A stretch of DNA of 64,000 bases from an uncultured Acholeplasmatales bacterium (GCA_944324705.1 CALUXI010000003.1:33011-97010), one strand, 5' to 3'; counted from the first letter of the stretch, positions 7,701 to 16,545 are shown. The notes: generated by a model not told the origin, from the sequence alone. Program-made: numbers and translations.

Positions 7701-8538
7701 TTTCACCAGTTAATAGACTTTCATTAACTTCAACACTGCCATCAATTAAAATAGAGTCAGATGGAATTTGCTTACCGGCTTCAAGAACTAAAATATCATC
7801 TAACACTACCTCAGATACTGCAATCTCACTTTTTTTCTTATCTCTTATTACAAAAGCCGTCGGTGCTTGCATCAAAGATAACTTATCAATAATATTTTTA
7901 GCTTTTATTTCTTGAATGATACCAATAATAATATTTGCTGTAACAATAACCACAAAGAATAAATCTGTAAATGCTCTAACAGATATAATAAATCCAGCAA
8001 TTGTAAATGTTAAAATATTAAAGAAAGTTAAAACGTTAGATAAAATAATTTTCTTAATTGATTTAGTAGAACCAGTTTTAGTGGTATTTACTAAACCAGC
8101 ACTTTCACGTTTGTCAACTAACTCTGAAGTTAAACCTTCATCAGGATTAACCTCATAACGAGTAATTACTTTTTCATCTTTTTTCTCTTTTTTAGCTATT
8201 TTTTTCTTTTTCTTTTCTGTTATTTCTTTTTTCTTGTTTAAAAACTTTTCAATTTTAGAAGATAATTCAATTGAAAAATGATTTTCAGAGTCTTCTTTAG
8301 ATTCTTCCTTCTTAGGAGTTTCTTTAACTTCTTCTTTTTTCAAAGGTTCTTTAATCTCTACTTTTGGTTCTTCTTTTTTAACCTCTTCTTTTACCGCATC
8401 TTTATTATCTTCAGAAACTGTAAAAAGATTTACAGTTTCTTCTTTTTTTTCACTATTTTCTATAACTTTAGAAGTCGCCGACTTTTTTCTTTTTCTAACT
8501 GGTTCTTTACTAACCTCTACTTTATCGTCTTGACTCAT
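4735..8538 (-). CDS. Large P-type cation-transporting ATPase with extracytoplasmic insert
   Basis: 1267 aa; related Exp7/CtpE-like pumps are about 780-850 aa. Layout: a Lys/Glu-rich low-complexity N-terminus (about 1-135); two helices (about 165-210); actuator domain with TGES (about 277); helices with IPSGLMLL (about 383); phosphorylation site DKTGT (Asp about 425); hinge GDGVND (about 656); C-terminal helices to about 865. Then follow about 340 non-membrane residues rich in Asp, Asn and beta-type sequence, and a last helix (about 1218-1240) with a basic tail. All catalytic motifs are intact, so it should be active. CtpE-type pumps have been linked to Ca2+, but the ion here is unknown. ATG at 8538 overlaps mrnC by 17 nt. 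Confidence 0.88.
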   Translation of the reverse strand: MSQDDKVEVSKEPVRKRKKSATSKVIENSEKKEETVNLFTVSEDNKDAVKEEVKKEEPKVEIKEPLKKEEVKETPKKEESKEDSENHFSIELSSKIEKFLNKKKEITEKKKKKIAKKEKKDEKVITRYEVNPDEGLTSELVDKRESAGLVNTTKTGSTKSIKKIILSNVLTFFNILTFTIAGFIISVRAFTDLFFVVIVTANIIIGIIQEIKAKNIIDKLSLMQAPTAFVIRDKKKSEIAVSEVVLDDILVLEAGKQIPSDSILIDGSVEVNESLLTGESDAILKKAGDTLYSGSFVVSGNCRARVNKVGKDNYISRLTGEAKLYKKPKSDLLRSLNYIIIIMAIIIIPIGLTLFYMQYMVNGVDYVTAIRKTAGAMVGMIPSGLMLLSSVALAVGVIRLAQNKVMVQELYCIEMLARVNVLCLDKTGTITDGTMSVKDSIDYENNFGISTKAVINGMLNTLKENNLTQRALEEKFGSNKRIKSNGLIHFSSQRKFNAVSFERYGTFIMGAPEFVLRSEFNNFKTDIDGYSKQGYRVLALAHRDGFIENETLPDSPVKLVSLILIEDNIRPDAIETINYFKESGVEVKVISGDNPLTVSKISERAGINNANECISLDGMSDEDVARAATRYTVFGRVSPDQKRILVKALKEAGKTVAMTGDGVNDILALREADCSIAMASGSEAARNASHLVLIDSNFSSMPKVVAEGRRVINNVSRVACLFLTKTIFSFLLAIQALNSGGIYPISTVQLSIIDFFVVGIPSFFLVLEPNNNEVDSRFLPNILKGALPGAITILICSMITFKLVEYLNYDFLTSSTIIIIVATNTCLMVLFKVCRPFNKLRKLICTLSYSLFVLCIIFLPSLFEIRPIFKFMEYNSDSVEIKRLDSIPSIAISEDYNFVIDGVVYDTKAYPGMTSLPTAIANNNGALIIDSGQGAQPVTLNGEYWYIPTPNLSMDEDSYLYAGGYNTDINKFTNDVTQIELKYDEDGNVKIYSSSSPDKEYAPIDYSILPTISIHNGFIYIDGTQTDIVPNFEKIESVKLDLETLKVLVNDEEIFGTKDGVPCGYTLAEPSITYDSDDKLILNATKIACYKFEGNLSNPINIKLSDLGDFASLKDLIDSENEQEVYSDRLIRASGANYNITLNTESGTQIYYTNINIVKPSIEITAANHYIIDGRYTEYIATNIGGDSTTQVNVSEDGYLTINDLKTDYKADYSIQTGGTVLHLSIPAILILVSLCLASAPLMRLLTGFVPWLKRTIKYIQSVLSKF

Positions 8539-8908
8539 CTTCTAACTCCTTTACTATCTTGATCAATTCAGCTAAACGACCAGTTTGTTTATCTAAATAT
8601 AAATAACCAATCAAAGCCTCAAAACCTGTACCTTTATGATAGGTAGCTAAATCCTTATGAACAGTATGTATTTTAGCGTTTCTTCCTTTTAAATAATACT
8701 TAATTTCCTCTTCTGTTAATAAGTTGTTTCCTAATAGGTAATCTATATAATACGCTTGAGCAACACTATTAACTTTACTTGTAACAAATTTATGTAATTC
8801 TTTAGCTTTAACTATTCCTTTGTTTAGAGCTTCTTCCCGAATATATAATTCAAAAACAGCATCACCAATATAGGCTAAAGTTAAACCATTATATAAATTT
8901 ACTTGCAT
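8522..8908 (-). CDS. mrnC: Mini-ribonuclease III
   Basis: 128 aa, matching Mini-III, which is the RNase III catalytic domain without a dsRBD. The signature LTLAYIGDAVFELYIREEAL carries the catalytic acidic residues, and GTGFEALIGYLYL is the second conserved helix. It matures 23S rRNA ends. The start codon shares a base with the cysS stop (TAATG), so the two are coupled, as in Bacillus cysS-mrnC. Confidence 0.94.
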   Translation of the reverse strand: MQVNLYNGLTLAYIGDAVFELYIREEALNKGIVKAKELHKFVTSKVNSVAQAYYIDYLLGNNLLTEEEIKYYLKGRNAKIHTVHKDLATYHKGTGFEALIGYLYLDKQTGRLAELIKIVKELEDESRR

Positions 8909-10236
8909 TAGAAAATACCTAATTCAATTAACTTTTTACGATAATTATCAGCACTATTAAAATCTTTATTATTTCTAGCAGTTTGCCATGATAGATAAAT
9001 AGATTTAGCTTCATCAGTTAATGGATTTAAATAATAGTTAATACCAAAAATATCTGACATAATTTTAAAGGTATTAAACAAAACACTCAATAAATCCGTT
9101 TTATTTTGTCTATAAGCTAAATTTATTTGTTTAATTGAATCTTCGAATAAACTTAAAACATTTTGAACATTAAAATCATCATCCATATACATTTTAAATT
9201 TATTTATTATCTCTTCATCATAAACATCTACTAGTAAATCATTACTAGCCAAAAAATAATATACTTGTTTATAAGCTCGTTGCCATTTATCATAAACATT
9301 AGCAAATTGATTAAATAAATCATCTTGATAATTAATATTAGATCTATAAGGACTAAAAGCCAAAATAAGTCTTAAAACCATTATTTCTCTTTCTGTTTTA
9401 AAATCTTTTACAAAAATATAATTACCTAAAGACTTACTCATTTTGACACCCTTTAGATCAACACGGCCAACATGTAAAAAATAATTAGCTAAATGTGTAT
9501 TATACATTGCTTCACATTGAGCGATTTCATTTTCGTGATGAGGAAATTTTAAATCCATACCACCACCATGAATATCAATTAAATTGCCAAATAATTTATG
9601 GTTCATAACGACACATTCTGTATGCCAACCAGGTCGCCCCTCACCAAAAGGGCTAGGCCATTTAATACCTTCATCTGTCTTTTTCCATAATGTAAAATCA
9701 AGAGGACTTTCTTTAGCTTTATCTACCTCAATACGCGCACCTTCAACCAAAGCTTCTTTAGCTTGATTAGATAAGACTCCATAATCATTTATCTTGTTAA
9801 TTCTAAAATAAACATTACCATCTATTTGGTAAGCAAAGCCCTTATCTATTAAATCACTAATAAAACTAATCATATCTTCAATATAAGATGTAGCATGTGG
9901 TATATAATCAGGCATTAAAGAATTTAATCTTTTAACATCTATGAAATATGCTTCTTCATAAAAAGTAGCTATCTCTTTTTCTGTTTTATTAGACTCTTTA
10001 GCCTTCTTTATTATTTTATCATCAATATCAGTAATATTAGAAGCAAATTTCACATCATATCCACAAAATGATAAATATCGTCTAACTATATCATAAAATA
10101 CAACTGGTCTAGCATTACCTATATGAATATAGTTATAGACAGTCGGCCCACAAACATAGATACTTACTTCCTTATCTTTGTTAGGTTTAAATTCTTCAAC
10201 TTTATTACTTATTGAGTTATAAAAATGTAAACTCAT
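8908..10236 (-). CDS. cysS: Cysteinyl-tRNA synthetase
   Basis: 442 aa class I synthetase. HIGH-type motif YNYIHIGNARPVVFYD near residue 36; KMSKS in GVKMSKSLGNY near 265. Zinc ligands fit Cys28 (CGPTVYN), Cys in WHTECVV, and His in GGGMDLKFPHHENE. It charges tRNA-Cys. No T-box leader is visible in the 50-nt gap upstream. It heads the cysS-mrnC-ATPase unit. Confidence 0.96.
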   Translation of the reverse strand: MSLHFYNSISNKVEEFKPNKDKEVSIYVCGPTVYNYIHIGNARPVVFYDIVRRYLSFCGYDVKFASNITDIDDKIIKKAKESNKTEKEIATFYEEAYFIDVKRLNSLMPDYIPHATSYIEDMISFISDLIDKGFAYQIDGNVYFRINKINDYGVLSNQAKEALVEGARIEVDKAKESPLDFTLWKKTDEGIKWPSPFGEGRPGWHTECVVMNHKLFGNLIDIHGGGMDLKFPHHENEIAQCEAMYNTHLANYFLHVGRVDLKGVKMSKSLGNYIFVKDFKTEREIMVLRLILAFSPYRSNINYQDDLFNQFANVYDKWQRAYKQVYYFLASNDLLVDVYDEEIINKFKMYMDDDFNVQNVLSLFEDSIKQINLAYRQNKTDLLSVLFNTFKIMSDIFGINYYLNPLTDEAKSIYLSWQTARNNKDFNSADNYRKKLIELGIF

Positions 10237-10255
10237 TTTATCCTTCCTTTATGAT

Positions 10256-10279
10256 AAAAAGGAGTTAAACTCCTTTTCT
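10256..10279 (-). terminator. Terminator between lipoprotein gene and cysS
   Basis: Near-perfect palindrome AAAAGGAGTTTAACTCCTTTTT on its minus strand, followed by further T residues. It lies just after the lipoprotein stop codon. The symmetrical A/T flanks would let it work in both directions. Confidence 0.78.
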
Positions 10280-10285
10280 TTAATC

Positions 10286-11989
10286 TTATTCTAAATAACT
10301 AGCAATTAATGCAGATTGACCATCATAATAAGTATTATATTTTTCTTTAAATGCATCATCAACCGTAACATAATAAGTTGGAACACTTACCCTATAACTT
10401 TCTTCTCCAGATAAAGTAGGAGTAATTTGATTTATAGAAGTAATTTGATTTTCTTCTAAATATTCTGTTGTTATTTCTTCACTAGATCTAACTGCAAATA
10501 TTTCACCATATGTTACTTTATATTCAACTTTTTTTGCTGGTTCTTCAGTTGTACCATCTTCACTACCATCAGTAGCTTCTTCAGTAGCTTCTACTAAAGT
10601 CGGACCTGAAATTGTTAACCCATTTAATTTTACTACTGAATCTTTAACTTTAATATAATTACCTAATTCAGCAATTAAACCAGCTACATTTGTTGTATAT
10701 ACAGGAACTGCTTCAACTTCAATTGAACCAAAGAAACCAACTGTTTCGATTTGTCTAGTTACATTATCATAAGTTGAACCAGCAAAACCACCAACATTTA
10801 AATTATAAACTTCAAGGCCTTTATCGATTGTAGCAGATTCTGCCTTTTGTGTAGTCACTTTAATATTAGAGCTTGCTACGCAATTAGAAATAGCTGAAGC
10901 AGATGTGCCAATAAAACCACCAACATTAATATTTACAGGATCAGTAATGGCTGCTTTAATTTGTTGATTTACATTAATAGTTGTTGTAGCTTCATTACCA
11001 CTAATTTTATGAGCTCTTCTTACTGAACTAGCAAAACCAGCTTCACCAATCAAACCACCAACATTAGCTTCATGTCTAGCTTCTACATTAATTGTTACAT
11101 TACTAATCTTAGAATTTGTAACTGCAATACCTTCCTTGCTACCACCAACATAACCAACTAAACCACCAACATTTTGTTTATAAGTTAATGTATAAGCTGT
11201 TGAGTTAGCATTAATTGTACCACCAACAATCTCACAATTATCAATGACACCTGTATTATAACCAACTAAAAGGCCACAATTCATTTCACTTGTTCTTTCA
11301 GTAGTTAAAGTTATATTTTCAATTTTCAAATTCTTAATTTCACCATTATTAACTCCAAATAAACCATTGTATTGATTATTTGAACTTAATTCAATATTTT
11401 TAATAGTGTGGCCTTGACCATCAAATCCACCTTCAAATTGACGGCTTGTTGTAGTAAACATAGGTTCTACTTCTACATCTGTAAAATCTAAATCTGCATC
11501 TAATTTATAAAAGCCTTCCCTATCATTAGCCATGTCTAAGAATTCTTCTGTATTATTAATTAAAATAGGATTTTCCTCTGTACCTACATCATTAGTTTCT
11601 ACTAATTCATCAAATAAAGTATAACTTCTACTATCAATAGTAACTGTAATTCTAACAGTATATTGTGTTTCTTCATCCAAATCAGTAAATACTAATTCAT
11701 CAGCCACATAATGATTACCACTAGTAGCTTCGTCATCTAAATTAAATGATTGTGAATCTAGTTGACCATTAACTTCGCTACCATCCATATCATAAATATA
11801 TGCATATGGTGTGTAATCACTAAAAATTTTACCTGTTGCATCATCAAATTCAGCTTGTAAAGTTATTTTATTATTACGTGCAACAACATTAACACTTGTC
11901 TTAATATCACTATTGGCATTACAACTACTTAAAGTTACAATTGCTAAAAGAGTTGTAAAAAATATTGCTACCTTTGTAAAAAGTTTCAT
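10286..11989 (-). CDS. Surface lipoprotein with GLUG-type beta-helix repeats
   Basis: 567 aa. The signal peptide with lipobox LSSC means it is lipid-anchored at Cys about 23-24. An Ig-like region (about 35-135) is followed by a repeat region with GGFDGQGHTIKNIEL and recurring NVGGLVG/NVGGLIG/NVGGFIG/NVGGFAG units, typical of the GLUG motif and of a right-handed beta-helix. These occur in adhesins and surface proteins; the ligand is unknown. ATG at 11989 is preferred to the ATG at 12001, because the Shine-Dalgarno GGAGG lies between them. It has a good promoter and is monocistronic. Confidence 0.8.
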   Translation of the reverse strand: MKLFTKVAIFFTTLLAIVTLSSCNANSDIKTSVNVVARNNKITLQAEFDDATGKIFSDYTPYAYIYDMDGSEVNGQLDSQSFNLDDEATSGNHYVADELVFTDLDEETQYTVRITVTIDSRSYTLFDELVETNDVGTEENPILINNTEEFLDMANDREGFYKLDADLDFTDVEVEPMFTTTSRQFEGGFDGQGHTIKNIELSSNNQYNGLFGVNNGEIKNLKIENITLTTERTSEMNCGLLVGYNTGVIDNCEIVGGTINANSTAYTLTYKQNVGGLVGYVGGSKEGIAVTNSKISNVTINVEARHEANVGGLIGEAGFASSVRRAHKISGNEATTTINVNQQIKAAITDPVNINVGGFIGTSASAISNCVASSNIKVTTQKAESATIDKGLEVYNLNVGGFAGSTYDNVTRQIETVGFFGSIEVEAVPVYTTNVAGLIAELGNYIKVKDSVVKLNGLTISGPTLVEATEEATDGSEDGTTEEPAKKVEYKVTYGEIFAVRSSEEITTEYLEENQITSINQITPTLSGEESYRVSVPTYYVTVDDAFKEKYNTYYDGQSALIASYLE

Positions 11990-12047
11990 TTTAACCTCCA
12001 TCTATATATAAAGCAAAATTTTGCTTGCTTTTTCATTGCTGTGTTTT

Positions 12048-12076
12048 ATTATATACTAAAACTAACCTTTAAACAA
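12048..12076 (-). promoter_or_regulatory. Promoter for the lipoprotein gene
   Basis: The minus strand carries TTGTTT (12071-12076), a 17-bp spacer and TATAAT (12048-12053). The resulting leader is about 55 nt. Confidence 0.68.
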
Positions 12077-12278
12077 CAATTTTATTAGCTTTTTTATATA
12101 AAATTATATCTAAACAAAAGAATATTATTCATTAATCTAATTTTCATTTTAAACATTATAATTTTAAAATTCATTTTACTAATTTAAAAAATATTATTAA
12201 CCTTTTTTCTTGATATATTTTAAATATTATTCTATATTTTATATATAAATTTGTTATACTTTTTTTAAAGCATCAAAA

Positions 12279-12307
12279 TTGACTTATTATACTTTGTATA
12301 ATATAAT
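12279..12307 (+). promoter_or_regulatory. Promoter for the activase operon
   Basis: TTGACT (12279-12284), a 17-bp spacer, TATAAT (12302-12307). The leader to the ATG at 12342 is about 28 nt and contains GAGAGG as ribosome-binding site. Confidence 0.78.
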
Positions 12308-12341
12308 TAGAAAAGTTTTTAAATAAAATGAGAGGGATAAA

Positions 12342-15248
12342 ATGAAGCAAATAGGTTTAGATATAGGTTCAACAACAATAAAATGTATTGTCTTAGAAGA
12401 TGATAAAATTATTTATTCTGATTATAAAAGACATTATTCCCATATCAAAGATAATCTAATTGATAAAATAAATTACTTAGTAGTTAACAATATTTGTGAT
12501 ATTGAAACTCCAATTGCTATTTCTGGATCAGCCGGCATGGGTTTAGCAGATGGGGTTGGTGTACCATTTATTCAAGAAGTATATGCTACTAGAGTTGCAG
12601 CAAACAAATTAATACCAGGAACTGATTGTATTATTGAACTTGGTGGTGAAGATGCCAAGATTCTTTTCTTAACCAATGGTATGGAAGTTAGAATGAACGG
12701 CTCATGTGCTGGCGGTACCGGGGCTTTCATTGACCAAATGGCTACTCTTTTAAATATTGATGTTACTGAAATTAATGGTATAGCAAAAGGTCATCAAAAA
12801 ATTTATTCTATTGCTTCTCGTTGTGGTGTATTTGCTAAAACAGACATTCAACCACTCTTAAATCAAGGAGCTTCAAAATCAGATATTGCTGCTTCAATAT
12901 TTCAAGCTGTTGTTAATCAAACAATCGGTGGACTTGCCCAAGGTCGTGAAATAACTGGTCAAATTGCTTATTTAGGTGGCCCCTTAACTTTCTTATCTGA
13001 ACTACAAAATGCCTTTGATAATGCCTTACATGTTAAAGGAATATGTCCTGAAAATTCATTATACTATGTAGCAATTGGGGCTGCATTAATGGCTAAAGAA
13101 AAAGTTAATTTAAATGATTTATTAAACAAAGTAAAAGCTTATGACAATAAAGCAACTTATGCCTTCAATTCGCCATTATTTGCTGATTTAAAAGAATTAG
13201 AAGAATTTAGAGAAAGACATCATAAAGCCTTTGTCCCAACTTTAAGTTTAGATGATTATAAAGGACCTTTATATTTAGGTATAGATAGTGGTTCTACTAC
13301 TTTAAAATTTTTATTAATGGATGAAGATTTAAATATTAGATATTCAAAATATTTACCTAATAAAGGTAATCCAATTGAGGTATTAAAAGATTTATTCATT
13401 GAACTTTATGAAAAACACCCCTACATTAATATTAAGGGTGCTGCCTCAACAGGTTATGGCGAAGAACTAGCTAAAACAGCGTTTAGACTTGATGGTGGGC
13501 TTGTCGAAACTATGGCTCATTTTTATGCTGCTAGAAAATTTATGCCTGATGTCGATTTTATTATTGATATTGGTGGTCAAGACATTAAATGTTTTAAGAT
13601 TGAGCATCAAACTATTTCTAACATTTTCTTAAATGAAGCATGTTCTTCTGGTTGTGGTTCTTTTTTACAAACATTTGCCAATGCTTTAGGTTATTCAATT
13701 GAAGACTTTGCTAAACTTGGTTTAATGGCTAAAAAACCAGTTGATTTAGGTTCTCGTTGCACAGTTTTTATGAATTCAAGTGTTAAACAAGCTCAAAAAG
13801 ACGGGGCTACTATTGATAATATTTCCGCTGGTCTATCTATAAGTGTAGTTAAAAATGCTCTTTATAAGGTTATTAGAGCTACTAGTGCTAGTTCTCTTGG
13901 TAAACATATTGTTGTTCAAGGAGGAACTTTCTATAACGAGGCTGTTTTAAGAGCTTTTGAAAAAGAATTAGGTTTCGATGTAGTGTGCCCAAATATTTCC
14001 GGGGTAATGGGAGCTTATGGAGCTGCCTTATATGCTAAAAACTTAAAATTAGAAAAATCTAATCTATTAAGTTATGAAGAAATAAAAAAATTTAAACACG
14101 AAACTAAAAATTTAAATTGTGGTTTATGTCAAAACCATTGCTTATTAACTGTTAATATTTTCAATAATTCAAGATTAATTAGCGGTAACAAATGTGAAAA
14201 ACCACTAACAAAGAAAACTACAAATACTAAAATGAACCTCTATGAAATAACAAGAGAAAAACTAGCTTCATATAAACCTGTTCCAGGTCCAAGAGGTAAA
14301 ATTGGTATTCCTTTAGCCTTAAATATGTATGAATTATGGCCGTTTTGGTACACTTTCTTTACTAATTTAGGTTTCGAAGTTCACAACAGTGGTTTTTCTG
14401 ATAATAAAACTTACACCTTAGGTCAACATACTATTCCTAGTGATACTGTTTGTTACCCAGCTAAGTTAGTTCACGGTCATATAGAACGTCTACTTAATGA
14501 TAATTATCAAACTATCTTCTATCCTTGTATGTCTTATAATATTGATGAACATAAAGGAGATAATCATTTTAATTGTCCAATTGTAGCATATTACCCTGAA
14601 ACTATTTTAAATAATGTTAAAGCTATAAATAATATTAATTTTATTTGTGATTTCATTGGTATTCATGATAAGGATTTATTTTTAAAAAAGATACCTAATA
14701 TCTTAAATAAATATTTTAAAGATATTACAAAAAAAGAAATTAAAAAAGCTAGTGAAGCAGCCTATAAAGAATATAGTGATCATTTAGCTTATTTAAGAGA
14801 AAAAGGTAATGAAATTATTACTACTGCTAGATTAAATCATAAAAAAGTAATTGTATTAGCCGGAAGACCTTATCATATTGATCCAGAAATCAACCACGGA
14901 ATTGATAAATTAATTTCTACTTTTGATGTTGGAATTGTTACTGAAGAAAGTATCAGTCAATTAGTTGAAAAATCTAAAGTTGATGTCTTAAATCAATGGA
15001 CTTATCATGCTAGACTTTATGATGCAGCTAAATATGTAACTAAACAAAAAGATTTTGAATTAATTCAACTTGTAAGTTTTGGTTGTGGTTTAGATGCTAT
15101 TACAACTGATGAAGTTAAGTCTATCCTAGAAAGTAAAGATAAAATCTATACTCAACTTAAAATTGATGAAATAACTAATTTAGGAGCAATTAAAATAAGA
15201 TTACGTTCTTTATTTAGTGCTTTAAAAGAAAAGGAGGAAAATAAATAA
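12342..15248 (+). CDS. Acyl-CoA dehydratase activase, tandem ASKHA domains plus DUF2229
   Basis: 968 aa of the BcrA/BadF/HgdC activator type. Two actin-like ATPase domains open with IGLDIGSTTIKCIVLE (residue 3) and LGIDSGSTTLKFLLMD (about 313). Each carries the cysteines expected to hold a [4Fe-4S] cluster between subunits: CAGGTGAF with SRCGVF, and CSSGCGSF with SRCTVF. A CxxCxxxC segment (NCGLCQNHC, about 592) and a DUF2229-like region with PSDTVCYPAKLVHGH follow. Known family role: ATP-driven electron transfer to a 2-hydroxyacyl-CoA dehydratase or double-cubane protein. In relatives it is often fused with the next gene into about 1400 aa. Confidence 0.87.
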   Translation: MKQIGLDIGSTTIKCIVLEDDKIIYSDYKRHYSHIKDNLIDKINYLVVNNICDIETPIAISGSAGMGLADGVGVPFIQEVYATRVAANKLIPGTDCIIELGGEDAKILFLTNGMEVRMNGSCAGGTGAFIDQMATLLNIDVTEINGIAKGHQKIYSIASRCGVFAKTDIQPLLNQGASKSDIAASIFQAVVNQTIGGLAQGREITGQIAYLGGPLTFLSELQNAFDNALHVKGICPENSLYYVAIGAALMAKEKVNLNDLLNKVKAYDNKATYAFNSPLFADLKELEEFRERHHKAFVPTLSLDDYKGPLYLGIDSGSTTLKFLLMDEDLNIRYSKYLPNKGNPIEVLKDLFIELYEKHPYINIKGAASTGYGEELAKTAFRLDGGLVETMAHFYAARKFMPDVDFIIDIGGQDIKCFKIEHQTISNIFLNEACSSGCGSFLQTFANALGYSIEDFAKLGLMAKKPVDLGSRCTVFMNSSVKQAQKDGATIDNISAGLSISVVKNALYKVIRATSASSLGKHIVVQGGTFYNEAVLRAFEKELGFDVVCPNISGVMGAYGAALYAKNLKLEKSNLLSYEEIKKFKHETKNLNCGLCQNHCLLTVNIFNNSRLISGNKCEKPLTKKTTNTKMNLYEITREKLASYKPVPGPRGKIGIPLALNMYELWPFWYTFFTNLGFEVHNSGFSDNKTYTLGQHTIPSDTVCYPAKLVHGHIERLLNDNYQTIFYPCMSYNIDEHKGDNHFNCPIVAYYPETILNNVKAINNINFICDFIGIHDKDLFLKKIPNILNKYFKDITKKEIKKASEAAYKEYSDHLAYLREKGNEIITTARLNHKKVIVLAGRPYHIDPEINHGIDKLISTFDVGIVTEESISQLVEKSKVDVLNQWTYHARLYDAAKYVTKQKDFELIQLVSFGCGLDAITTDEVKSILESKDKIYTQLKIDEITNLGAIKIRLRSLFSALKEKEENK

Positions 15249-16507
15249 TGGAATATCCTAAGTTTACTAAAGATATGCGCAAAACCCATACTATTTTAAT
15301 TCCTTCTATGCTTGATATTCACATGGCTTTATTTGAAAACGCCCTAAGAGGTTCAGGATATAAAGTTGAAGTGTTAAAAAATGTTGGTCCTAGCGTTGTA
15401 GAAAACGGGCTAAAATATGTACATAACGATACTTGTTACCCAGCTTTATTAGTAATAGGACAATTTATTGATGCCTTAAATAATCGAAATGATACTCATA
15501 ATATAGTTCTTCTCATAACACAAACCGGGGGGGGATGTAGAGCCTCTAACTATATCCACTTACTTCGTAAAGCTTTAATTAAAGCCGGTTATGATTATGT
15601 ACCTGTTGTAAGTTTAAATGCTTCTAATCTAGAAAAAGATAGTGGTCTAGCAATAAACTACTCTTTAATTAAAAAAGTAGCTGCTGCTATGACTTATGGA
15701 GATTTCTTAATGTATTTAAGAAATAAAGCTAGAAGCTATGAAATAAATAAAGGTGATACTCAAAATTTAACGAATAAATGGGTAGAAAATTTATCAAAAC
15801 AAATAGATAACAATAAAGGATTATCACTAAAAGCTATTAAGAAAAATTTATTTAAAATAGCTAAAGATTATGATGATTTAAAACTAGATTTAACTCATAA
15901 AATACCTCAAGTTGGGGTAGTTGGAGAAATTTATATAAAATATGCTAGTTTAGGTAATAATGGCCTTGAAGATTTCTTAGTAAGTCAAAAAGCTGAGGCA
16001 ATGGTCCCAGGCCTTTATGGTTTTATTTATTATTGTTTATATAATCAAATTTATGATTATGAAATATATGGTAGCGGTAAAATTAAAAAATATGTTGCTA
16101 AATTTATTATTAAATATTTAGAAAGACGTGAAGATTTAATGATAAAAGCTATAAGAACAACTAAATTTACCCCTATGAAATACTTTAAAGAAACTAAAGA
16201 ACTTTCTAGTGGCGTCTTATCTCATGGCACTAAGATGGGAGAAGGCTGGTTATTAACAGCTGAAATGATGGAACTTGTAGAAATTGGTTATGGCAACATT
16301 GTTTGTGCTCAGCCATTTGGTTGTCTACCTAATCATATTTGTGGCAAGGGTGTTATGAAAAAAATCAAAGAAATACATCCTGATGCTAATATTGTAGCTA
16401 TTGATTATGATCCTTCTGCTACTAGAGTAAATCAAGAAAATAGAATAAAATTAATGCTTGCAATCGCAAAGGAAAAAATCGATCCAAACGAGCCTGCTAA
16501 ACTATAA
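15248..16507 (+). CDS. 2-hydroxyacyl-CoA dehydratase-like component, partner of the activase
   Basis: 419 aa. Conserved cysteine segments are NDTCYPALLVIGQF, TQTGGGCRASNYIHLL and VCAQPFGCLPNHICGKG, matching the C-terminal portion of the large activase-related proteins. Its ATG shares a base with the upstream stop (TAATG), with AAGGAGG upstream, so the two are translated together. It probably completes the split ~1390-residue enzyme. A run of eight G residues near 15527-15534 encodes the conserved glycines. The substrate is not deducible. Confidence 0.8.
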   Translation: MEYPKFTKDMRKTHTILIPSMLDIHMALFENALRGSGYKVEVLKNVGPSVVENGLKYVHNDTCYPALLVIGQFIDALNNRNDTHNIVLLITQTGGGCRASNYIHLLRKALIKAGYDYVPVVSLNASNLEKDSGLAINYSLIKKVAAAMTYGDFLMYLRNKARSYEINKGDTQNLTNKWVENLSKQIDNNKGLSLKAIKKNLFKIAKDYDDLKLDLTHKIPQVGVVGEIYIKYASLGNNGLEDFLVSQKAEAMVPGLYGFIYYCLYNQIYDYEIYGSGKIKKYVAKFIIKYLERREDLMIKAIRTTKFTPMKYFKETKELSSGVLSHGTKMGEGWLLTAEMMELVEIGYGNIVCAQPFGCLPNHICGKGVMKKIKEIHPDANIVAIDYDPSATRVNQENRIKLMLAIAKEKIDPNEPAKL

Positions 16508-16512
16508 AAAAC

Positions 16513-16545
16513 AGCCTATAGAAGCAAATTTCTATAGGCTTTTTA
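16513..16545 (+). terminator. Terminator of the activase operon
   Basis: 11-bp perfect stem AGCCTATAGAA / TTCTATAGGCT followed by TTTTAATT. The flanking A-run makes it plausible in both directions, serving the converging PAP2 gene too. Confidence 0.85.

Larger units (their letters stand above)
12002..12341. other. Divergent intergenic region
   Basis: 340 bp of very AT-rich DNA between the lipoprotein gene (minus) and the activase operon (plus). It holds one promoter in each direction (listed separately). A perfect palindrome AAGCAAAATTTTGCTT (about 12011-12026) lies in the lipoprotein 5' UTR. I see no gene in it. Confidence 0.6.

Noticed and set aside
8278..8562. Phe-rich plus-strand frame opposite the ATPase N-terminus
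   Set aside because: Antisense of Lys/Glu codons; the low-complexity composition is explained by the minus-strand gene.
10237..10285. T-box leader for cysS
   Set aside because: The gap is only 49 bp and holds just a terminator; no T-box sequence is present.
11990..12001. Start at ATG 12001 for the lipoprotein
   Set aside because: GGAGG lies between this ATG and the next; the second ATG starts a normal lipoprotein signal peptide.
12279..12302. TATAAT at 12297 as the -10 box
   Set aside because: Only 12 bp from TTGACT; the overlapping TATAAT at 12302 gives the proper 17-bp spacing.
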